Below are positions 45,622-52,535 of a DNA stretch of 64,000 nt, in pieces. The DNA lies in assembly GCA_012295225.1 (NCBI GenBank), contig WMKK01000003.1:543231-607230 (forward strand), written 5' to 3'. Numbering within the stretch: the stretch's first letter is position 1; the number at the start of each line of letters is the position of its first letter. Both the position numbers and the translations under genes were made by a program. This stretch comes from Ostreococcus mediterraneus (taxonomy: Eukaryota; Chlorophyta; Mamiellophyceae; Mamiellales; Bathycoccaceae). Under the pieces are notes generated by a model. The model saw nothing but the letters and a program-made list of their open reading frames with translations. It did no database searches and was not told the DNA's origin.

Positions 45622-47172
45622 ATGTACCAGTATGAAACGTGTCAGTCAATGTGGCTCAATCGCGGGCATTCTTTTGACCAGAGACAATATGTGAACGTGT
45701 ACGGGGTGGTGAGTGACCCGACGGCGGTGGCGAAGACGCGCGGGAGCGACTCTAAGATGACGTTGAAGATCTTTGACGAAACGACGTCGACGCAAGGCGT
45801 CGTGTACGGCTCCGCTGATGACTTAGGGCGCGTGCCGAGTTCTATTCAAGTGACGTTCTTTGATTCCAACCCGTATGAGTTGCCGAGACCGGCAGAAGGA
45901 GACATTATTCGCATTCATCGGTTAACTGCTCAAATGTTCAACGGGAAGCCGCAGTTCATTTGCAAGACTGGAGCATTGAACGGAGCTGGTACGTCGAAAT
46001 CTGCATGGTGCTTGTTTCATGGGGATGGAGAATCAACTGAGCCGTACGCGCAGAGCTCGCAGAATGCGAGCGTGTCAGATGGTCGCCGCATCAACGCGTT
46101 GCGTGAGTACGCGAGACGCGCGCAAACGCTACCTTTCATGGATGAGTTTGGTTCGAAGGATCCGGATAACAAGCTTCGTAGAATTTGCGACATCAAGCAA
46201 CAAGAGTTTTTCGATTTGTACTGCTTAATTTTAGATGCACACTTTGTGGAAGGTTCAGATGGGTCATACGTCATGCTCGTATGGGACGGCACAGACGCGC
46301 CACCGTTACCGCCTTCGATGACGACGGCACTTTCTGAGCAAAGGAATGAGATGAATGTTGATCATAGAGATCTCGAGTTAGAGAGTGACTTAGATAAGCA
46401 ACAATTTTACGCGCATGGATTTTTGAAGAATGGCCAAGACGAGTTACCAGAAAAGGAAAATCACGCCATGCCGCGCATCGGCTCGGCGTTTCCAATTTTC
46501 ATGCACAGCAGCAAGGTTGAACTAGATGAGATTCCGAACGCCGGAGAATGGGTAAAAATCCGCAACTTGAACACGCAAGTCGTGCGTGGTCAACTGCAAG
46601 GCTTTGTTCGACGTGAAACATCATTTGTGCGCAACAAGAAGGCTCTTCCAGATCTCATTCGACAGTACGACGAGCGCAAGTTGAACAACGTTGTCGCAGC
46701 TTGGGGTGCACCGCACAACTCACCAGCGCTTACGGTGACGACTCATCCGAATATGCGTTATAGCACAATTCGAGAAATGTTGCTGTCAAAACCACCAATG
46801 CGGCACAAATTGCGCGTGGTCATCAGAGGATTTAGCCCAGACGTCGAGAAGATGTGCACGCCCAAGCCTGGCACAGCGTCTGGTTTCCAATACGGCGTGT
46901 GTCTTCGTGTCATCGATGGCACCGATACAGTTGATGTTTATGTAGCTGGCGAAGAAGCGGAACGATTCTTCCATAACATCACTCCCGCAGATTTGAAGAA
47001 AGATGCCAAGACGCGCGAAAGAGTCGCGAGCCGTTTGGCGCGCTTGACCAAGCACGAACAGCTTGAAAGAACAGCACCTTGGATTGATTTATGCGTCATG
47101 CAGTACATTGTGCGCGACGCTCAATCCGCCAAGCGATGTTTCCAAGTTTTCGGCACGTCGATTGTATCATGA
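45622..47172 (+). CDS. POT1: POT1 telomere single-strand binding protein
   Basis: The product has 516 residues. The N-terminal OB-fold has the POT1 signature YVNVYGVVSDPTAVAKTRGSDSKMTLKIFDET and PRPAEGDIIRIHRLTAQMFNGKPQFI. A second OB-fold-like region (IKQQEFFDLYCLILDAHFVEGSDGSYVMLVWDGTDAPPLP, then AGEWVKIRNLNTQVVRGQLQGFVRRETSF) follows, and the C-terminal part contains a third beta-rich segment (HKLRVVIRGFSPDVEK and RVIDGTDTVDVYVAGEEAERFF). POT1 caps the 3' telomeric overhang and controls telomerase access. It is convergent with the MAM33-like gene, 57 bp apart. Confidence 0.85.
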   Translation: MYQYETCQSMWLNRGHSFDQRQYVNVYGVVSDPTAVAKTRGSDSKMTLKIFDETTSTQGVVYGSADDLGRVPSSIQVTFFDSNPYELPRPAEGDIIRIHRLTAQMFNGKPQFICKTGALNGAGTSKSAWCLFHGDGESTEPYAQSSQNASVSDGRRINALREYARRAQTLPFMDEFGSKDPDNKLRRICDIKQQEFFDLYCLILDAHFVEGSDGSYVMLVWDGTDAPPLPPSMTTALSEQRNEMNVDHRDLELESDLDKQQFYAHGFLKNGQDELPEKENHAMPRIGSAFPIFMHSSKVELDEIPNAGEWVKIRNLNTQVVRGQLQGFVRRETSFVRNKKALPDLIRQYDERKLNNVVAAWGAPHNSPALTVTTHPNMRYSTIREMLLSKPPMRHKLRVVIRGFSPDVEKMCTPKPGTASGFQYGVCLRVIDGTDTVDVYVAGEEAERFFHNITPADLKKDAKTRERVASRLARLTKHEQLERTAPWIDLCVMQYIVRDAQSAKRCFQVFGTSIVS

Positions 47173-47229
47173 GTTTGCAATATTACAACTTTAATGTGTA
47201 CCGGTAGTGAGTGTGTCGGACGCCCACAA

Positions 47230-48108
47230 TTATTTTTTGACAAAGTGCGCCACACGTTCAAGCCACGACGTATACTCGCGCTGCTCTTTATCTAAATGTG
47301 CTTCGATAATGTAGTTGGCCAAGTCGGCATTGATTCCACGCTCTTCCAAGTAATCGTGAAACTTGTCTTGCACGGATTCTTCCAAGTCTTCGAAATTCGG
47401 ACCCGAATACGTCGTGCCAATCACGGGGTTCACCTCATCAAACGCCTCAAACCCAACGTGACGAATCTCGATAATTTCCCCATCCGTCAAACAGTCGAAA
47501 TCCAAATACGCACTACCATCAGTCTTACTCACGACGACGTTGAATGAAATCGTTATCGCATCTTCATCGTCATTTAAACCATCCACGTCGTCATCCTCCG
47601 TCGTCCCGTCCTCCGCTTCGGCGTCAATGTCGAAATCCTCATCATCGAAATCATCCTCTTCATACGGATCTTCTTGCGCAATAAACGTCACCGTCACTTC
47701 TTCCGCATCGTTATCGCCAAACTTTCTCGTCAGCGTCACCTCGGCGTCACCCTTTGTCTCGTGTAACTCAAATGGCGCCGGCGGCCCCGCCGTCGCCGTC
47801 TCAGAAGGCTCGTACGCCGCTGATTCGTGCGCGTGTTCCTCCAACAACGCCTCCGTGAGCGTGCGCTCAGATTTCACCCCATCGCTCGCGAACCCTCGAC
47901 GCGACGCGTGCGCCCACCCCACCATTCGCGCGCGAACCGCACTGGAATATTCACGCGCACAAAACCTCATCACCGATGATGACGCGCACTCAACCCCCGC
48001 GCGTCGTCCCGCGAGCGCCCCGAACGCGCGTTCAGCACCCAGCGGCGATCGCGCCGCGCGCACCAGCGCGCCAGCGGCGGCGGCGGCGGTGCGTGTGCGC
48101 GCGAACAT
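47230..48108 (-). CDS. Mitochondrial p32/MAM33-family acidic protein
   Basis: The product has 292 residues. The start MFARTRTAAAAAGALVRAARS gives an amphipathic mitochondrial presequence. The mature part is strongly acidic (EEDDFDDEDFDIDAEAEDGTTEDDD) and ends in the conserved helix pair LEESVQDKFHDYLEERGINADLANYIIEAHLDKEQREYTSWLERVAHFVK, as in p32/gC1qBP/MAM33. The family forms doughnut trimers in the matrix and supports mitochondrial translation. The GTG-initiated extension to 48159 was rejected. It is divergent from the DUF218 gene, 79 bp apart. Confidence 0.9.
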   Translation of the reverse strand: MFARTRTAAAAAGALVRAARSPLGAERAFGALAGRRAGVECASSSVMRFCAREYSSAVRARMVGWAHASRRGFASDGVKSERTLTEALLEEHAHESAAYEPSETATAGPPAPFELHETKGDAEVTLTRKFGDNDAEEVTVTFIAQEDPYEEDDFDDEDFDIDAEAEDGTTEDDDVDGLNDDEDAITISFNVVVSKTDGSAYLDFDCLTDGEIIEIRHVGFEAFDEVNPVIGTTYSGPNFEDLEESVQDKFHDYLEERGINADLANYIIEAHLDKEQREYTSWLERVAHFVKK

Positions 48109-48187
48109 CACGGCGGAAGCGGCGGCGTCGCGGTGTGACGAGATCCAACGAACTCGCACTCGTCGTCAAAACGCGCCGCCGCCGCCG

Positions 48188-48934
48188 ATGATGCTCGCTT
48201 TGGCGCCGACGCGCGCGCGCATCACGCGCCGCGTCACCAATCGTACCAGTCGCCGCGTCACGACGAGCGCGCTCGACGCCATCGTCGTCGTCGCCGGCGG
48301 CATGACGGATGAAGGCGCGCTTCCGCGCTGGGTGACCCCGCGACTGGATTACGCCGCGCGCGCGTGGAAAGGCGCGAGCGCCGACGCGGGGGTGAAGATA
48401 TTATGCTCGGGGTCGATGACCCCGCACAAGCCCCCGCCGATGGCGCGCGGAGGGTTCAATTTGCACGAATCTACGGCCATGGCGGAGTATTTAATGCGCG
48501 AGCACGGGGTGCCGGCAGAGGCGGTGTTGAAGGATACGGCGTCGATGGATACGATTGGGAACGCGTATTACTCGTTGTGCTTACACGCGATACCGCTGAT
48601 GTGGCGCGAGGTTGAAATTGTCACCAGTGCGTTTCATTTACCGCGCACAAAGGCGGCGTTTGAGTGGGTGTGGGGGATGAGCCCGACGGGGGACGTGCGC
48701 ATGACGTTTGTGAGCACCGAAGACGCGGGGGTATCAAATGAGGCGTTGGAGGCGAGAGCGGTGAGGGAAGCGGCGTCAGTGGCGGCGTTACGTGAGAATG
48801 CGTCGCGCGTGACGACGCTGAGTGCGTTTAATGAGTGGTTATACACCACACACAAGTGCTACGCCGTGTCGAGGCAGCACGAAATTGGCGACTTTAGCGA
48901 AATGGTGGACGACCCGGCGTTGAAATCGTACTAG
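48188..48934 (+). CDS. DUF218 (YdcF-like) domain protein
   Basis: The product has 248 residues. A Thr/Arg-rich leader (MMLALAPTRARITRRVTNRTSRRVTTSA) suggests organelle targeting. The DUF218 fold is shown by DAIVVVAGGMTDEGALPRWVTPRLDYAARAWK, ILCSGSMTPHKPPP, LMREHGVPAEAVLKDTASMDTIGNAYYSL and EVEIVTSAFHLPRTKAAFEWVWG. Bacterial relatives (YdcF, SanA) act at membranes and bind nucleotides or SAM; the role is unknown. Upstream frame extension to 47540 is antisense to MAM33. Confidence 0.85.
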   Translation: MMLALAPTRARITRRVTNRTSRRVTTSALDAIVVVAGGMTDEGALPRWVTPRLDYAARAWKGASADAGVKILCSGSMTPHKPPPMARGGFNLHESTAMAEYLMREHGVPAEAVLKDTASMDTIGNAYYSLCLHAIPLMWREVEIVTSAFHLPRTKAAFEWVWGMSPTGDVRMTFVSTEDAGVSNEALEARAVREAASVAALRENASRVTTLSAFNEWLYTTHKCYAVSRQHEIGDFSEMVDDPALKSY

Positions 48935-49003
48935 TGTGAACGTGTATATTTGTGTATCGAAACTTCATATTTGTGTATTTCAATGTTTCGTTGTCGCGTG
49001 CGC

Positions 49004-49945
49004 TCACGCGAATTCGCGCATGAGACGATCTAAGACGTCGTTGACTTCAATCTTTTCTCCTCGCGCCGCCATGGCGCCGACGGCGTTGACGACTTGCTGA
49101 CGCGTGAAGCCCATGCTTGCGAAATCTGCAATCATGTGCTCGAGTGGCACGGACGCGGGCGACGTTGGCGGCGCGCCGTACGAAGGCTGAGGCTCGGGCG
49201 TCATCGGCGGCGGTGGACCACTATACGGAGGAGGCGCGTAGCGCGGCGGCGGCGGTCCTCCGTAGTGATGCGGCGGCGGCGGTCCTCCGTGCGGCGGCGG
49301 ACCTCCGTGCGGCGGCGGACTTCCGTGCGGCGGCGGACCTCTGTGATGGGGAGGTGGTGGCTGCCCGTGGTGATGATGTCCACGCCGCGGTGGAGGCGGC
49401 GGTGGAGGCGGAGGCGCGCTGCTTCTCTCGTCGTAATCCCGAGCGTCGTAAGCCCGAGCGTCGTAATCCCGAGCGTACCCGTAGTCCTCCCGCCCGCTCT
49501 CCCCCCCACGTATGTCCTCATACGAGCTTACCCGACGCACATCATCGGGAACTCGCACATCTGTAGCGTCGTTGTCGATATCTTCCTCTATTCTCGTCGT
49601 CGTCAACGCGCGCTCGACGCTCTCTAACCGTCCCGTCAACGCCTCCACCTTCTTCAGCACCTTCTTCATCGCCGACGTTTGCGCCGCAAATCCTTCCCGA
49701 GCGATGGATTCTAGCGCACGCACACGCGCAATCAACTCCTCCATGTGCGCTGACGACGTCACATCGCTCGTTTGCGTCGTTTCGTCGCGTTCGGTGGTGA
49801 GCTTAACCGTCTTGGTGTGCCCTGTGGCTGGTGACGTGAACGCCGCGGGTTGGCTCGGTTTCGTGCGATTGATCGGCGCCAAAAGCTCGAACGGGTCGCG
49901 TTGTTGCTGCTGTGCGTCGTCGCCGTCGTCGTTGTCGTTTGTCAT
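49004..49945 (-). CDS. Pro/His-rich protein with DUF1421/UBA-like C-terminus (FLOE-like)
   Basis: The product has 313 residues. The layout is an Asp/Gln-rich N-terminus, a short coiled coil (about 80-130, SSAHMEELIARVRALESIAREGFAAQTSAMKKVLKKVEALTGRLESVERAL), a Tyr/Asp/Arg tract (YARDYDARAYDARDYDE), then about 100 residues of Pro-Gly-His repeats (GGPPPHGG). It ends with a UBA-like domain, LEHMIADFASMGFTRQQVVNAVGAMAARGEKIEVNDVLDRLM. The last block matches DUF1421 of plant FLOE proteins, which form condensates and sense hydration. A condensate-forming protein is inferred from this layout. Confidence 0.78.
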   Translation of the reverse strand: MTNDNDDGDDAQQQQRDPFELLAPINRTKPSQPAAFTSPATGHTKTVKLTTERDETTQTSDVTSSAHMEELIARVRALESIAREGFAAQTSAMKKVLKKVEALTGRLESVERALTTTRIEEDIDNDATDVRVPDDVRRVSSYEDIRGGESGREDYGYARDYDARAYDARDYDERSSAPPPPPPPPPRRGHHHHGQPPPPHHRGPPPHGSPPPHGGPPPHGGPPPPHHYGGPPPPRYAPPPYSGPPPPMTPEPQPSYGAPPTSPASVPLEHMIADFASMGFTRQQVVNAVGAMAARGEKIEVNDVLDRLMREFA

Positions 49946-50075
49946 GGCGATACCGCGCGCTTGGGTGTGAGGGCACGCGCGCCGCAAAGAAGTGACGGGA
50001 CAGGTGGAGCTATTCTTGTACGGTGTTACAATGCGTCGTCATATGGTCTAGATCCATGACGTGCGTGTGCGTGTG

Positions 50076-51428
50076 TTAGTCGTTTTCGGTTGTTTTGGTG
50101 CAATCGATGAATCGTTCGCCGAGACGCGCGGCGGTCTCGGCGCGGGATTCCTCGTTGGCGAGTTGCTCGCGCGCGGCTTTTCGAGGCGATTCGAGAAGTT
50201 GCGCGAGCAGGGCGGATGTGACGCTCAACACGGCGGCAACAATCAAAGCAAGAGTGTAATCGCCATAGCGATCGTAAAATACACCAGCGAGATAGGGTGC
50301 GGCTAGGCCGGCTAACCCCCACGCGGTGAAAATTCGGCCATATGTGCGCGCGAAATCGCCCGCGCCGGCGACGCGACGCACTTCGACGGGAATCGTCGAC
50401 GCAAACATGCCGTATACAAGCCCTGCGGCGGCGAGCGAGAGTTCGCCAGCTATGATGGACGTCTTATCCATTGCCGCCCAAATCAGCGGTCCCACGGCGA
50501 GGAGCGGGGTGAAAACTAGCACGCGCTTTGGCGGCACGCGGTCGCACAGCCACCCGCCCAAAATGCGCCCGACGGTGGTCATGGCGGAGACGATTGAAAT
50601 TCCACCAATGACGAGCATTTGCGCCGAAATCCCGCGAGATGAAAGTAACGTGGCGCCGTGTGCCATGACCATCAATCCCGAGAACAACCCGGTGGCCATA
50701 CACAGCCATAACAAGCGCACGAGAGGTTTCAACTTGATGTCCCGTTCCATCTCTTCGAGCGTGACGCTACTCGTCGAACGCCGCTTGGCGAGCGGACGCT
50801 TCAACCCACTGCCGTTGAAGAGTAAAAAAATAGGAACTGCCGACGCGGCAATGTACGTGCCAAGTTGATGAATCGCAAATTGTGGTCCATGGGCAATAAT
50901 AGCTTGTTTTACGAGCGGGGCAAAGATGAACGCCCCAAACGCGCGCGCCGACGTCACCAATCCAGTCGCCAGTCCAGACTTGAGCGGCGCGTACGACGAC
51001 ATTTGTACCGAAAGCCCATAGCCTAGGCCCGATGCAAAGCCAAACATCAAGCCATACCCCAAGAATAGCGGCCATACCGCGCGCAAAGGCACGGCAAACG
51101 ACGCCGTCCACAATCCGCACGCCGCTAAAAGCGCCGAACCGACAGCCAACCGCGTGGGCGCCCACCTCGCGTACACCACTGGCCCCGCAAACGACATCGC
51201 GCACACCGTCGCGATCGTGCTCAAAGAAAACACGCTCGACAACATCGCCCGCCCAACGCCTAAGTGCGCCTCGAGCGGGATCAAGTAAAACGACCAACAA
51301 AACAACGTGCCGAGCGCGACGTTTAAGAGCAACGCCCCGGCGTACCCGAGCGCGCTCACCCGCACCCTCATCTCCTCCTCGTCCTCGCGTCCGCCGTCTG
51401 CGTCATCACCATTCGACGAATCCTCCAT
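50076..51428 (-). CDS. Major facilitator superfamily carrier (OFA/monocarboxylate-like)
   Basis: The product has 450 residues with 12 predicted membrane helices in two sets of six, separated by a hydrophilic loop (KRPLAKRRSTSSVTLEEMERDIKLKPL). GGWLCDRVPPKR is the MFS loop signature, and the opening GALLLNVALGTLFCWSFYLIPLEAHLGVGRAMLSSVFSLSTIATV resembles oxalate/formate and monocarboxylate antiporters. The substrate is unknown. The frame stays open to 51737 at an ATG, but the added 103 residues are Arg-, Gly- and poly-Ser repeat translation; the ATG at MEDSSNGDD was preferred. Confidence 0.85.
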   Translation of the reverse strand: MEDSSNGDDADGGREDEEEMRVRVSALGYAGALLLNVALGTLFCWSFYLIPLEAHLGVGRAMLSSVFSLSTIATVCAMSFAGPVVYARWAPTRLAVGSALLAACGLWTASFAVPLRAVWPLFLGYGLMFGFASGLGYGLSVQMSSYAPLKSGLATGLVTSARAFGAFIFAPLVKQAIIAHGPQFAIHQLGTYIAASAVPIFLLFNGSGLKRPLAKRRSTSSVTLEEMERDIKLKPLVRLLWLCMATGLFSGLMVMAHGATLLSSRGISAQMLVIGGISIVSAMTTVGRILGGWLCDRVPPKRVLVFTPLLAVGPLIWAAMDKTSIIAGELSLAAAGLVYGMFASTIPVEVRRVAGAGDFARTYGRIFTAWGLAGLAAPYLAGVFYDRYGDYTLALIVAAVLSVTSALLAQLLESPRKAAREQLANEESRAETAARLGERFIDCTKTTEND

Positions 51429-51823
51429 GCCGTCCCACGACGCGTTATACACCGCACGCAACGACGAAGACGAAGACGAAGACGAAGACGACGAAGAAGA
51501 AGAAGACGTCGTCGCTCGAAAGGTTCCTCCTCCTCCTCCTCCCACGAAGCCGCCGCCGCCGCACGACCGACGCCACCGACGCCACCGACCACCCCTCGCC
51601 GCCATCCCCACCATCGTCACCCGCGACGCGCGCGCCACCTCTCTCGCGCGCCACCGCGCGCACCCCCGACCGCCGTCGTCGCCGCCACCCGAACGCGTCA
51701 TGGTCATCATCCGCATCCGCATCGCCATCGTCGTCATCCGCGACCGCGATCGCACCCGCACCGGGGTGATCGCGAGGGATACTATATCCCACGCGTGCGC
51801 ACCAACCTCCGCGACGACGCCAC

Positions 51824-51824
<1 letters not shown>

Positions 51825-51858
<34 letters not shown>
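51825..51858. repeat. (GAC)n microsatellite
   Basis: About 11 GAC units lie just before the minisatellite, upstream of the PHD gene. Confidence 0.95.
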
Positions 51859-51862
<4 letters not shown>

Positions 51863-51910
51863 CGCGCGACCGACGCTGCGGTCGCGACCACCCGCCACCG
51901 CGTCGATGGT

Positions 51911-52216
51911 GTGATACATCTGGTGGCGTGTCATTCTACCACCCACACATCGACCAATCACGACCAGGAGCGGACCTGTGTGAATGTGATACATCTGGTG
52001 GCGTGTCATTCTACCACCCACACATCGACCAATCACGACCAGGAGCGGACCTGTCCGCATGTGTGATACATCTGGTGGCGTGGCATTCTACCACCCACGC
52101 ATCGACCAATCACGACCAGGAGCGGACCTGTCCGCATGTGTGATACATCTGGTGGCGTGTCGATGATGTATGATACATCTGGTGGCGTGTTCATCATTCC
52201 ACCAATCACGACCAGG
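51911..52216. repeat. 75-77 bp tandem minisatellite, three full and two shortened units
   Basis: Units start at 51911, 51986 and 52063 (75, 77, 77 bp), followed by shortened units at 52140 (30 bp) and 52170 (about 47 bp). Every unit begins tgatacatctggtggcgtg. The full units and the last one carry a CCAAT-containing core (atcgaccaatcacgacc in full units). Units 2 and 3 differ by only two bases, so the array is recent or being homogenised. Confidence 0.95.
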
Positions 52217-52535
52217 GACGAAGGGACACCGACCGCCGCCGCCGCCGAGGTCGCGGTCGCGAATCGCCCTCGACGCGTCGTCGTCGTCGTCGTCGTCGTC
52301 GGGTCGGGACTGCGACGCGCGCCGCGCCGAGAGGCGCGCCAGAGGCGAACGCGACGACGGGTGGTTTCGCCGCGACGACGACGCCGGGTCACGCGTCGCC
52401 CCGCGGTGCGCGCGCGCGTCGCGTGGACGGACGCGCGGTGTGCGCATTTCGGCGTTGGATTCGCGCGCGGGTCGTTCGTTGGGCGTTCGTTGGGCGTCGC
52501 GAGGGCGCGAGGGGGCGAGGGCGCGAGGGCGCGGG

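Larger units (their letters stand above)
51429..52535. other. Repeat-rich noncoding region between MFS and PHD genes
   Basis: This 1.1-kb stretch, long for this genome, contains GA-rich triplets (about 51469-51503), a (GAC)n run (about 51825-51858), a 75-77 bp minisatellite (51911-52216) and a (GTC)n run (about 52278-52301). All frames through it give low-complexity Arg/Pro/Ser translations. It must contain the promoters of both flanking divergent genes. Confidence 0.7.

Noticed and set aside
47540-48187. N-terminal extension of the DUF218 frame
   Set aside because: Antisense to the MAM33-like gene; its serine-rich translation mirrors the acidic tract on the other strand.
51307-52143. 278-codon plus-strand frame across the minisatellite
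   Set aside because: The repeated peptide is just the 75-77 bp unit read through; the rest is low complexity and partly antisense to the MFS gene.
51911-52216. CRISPR-like array
   Set aside because: The units are contiguous, nearly identical along their full length and have no unique spacers; this is a minisatellite.
52170-52535. Upstream ATG of the PHD gene
   Set aside because: The ATG lies in the last minisatellite unit and the added 122 residues are repeat-derived Arg/Ser/Pro sequence.
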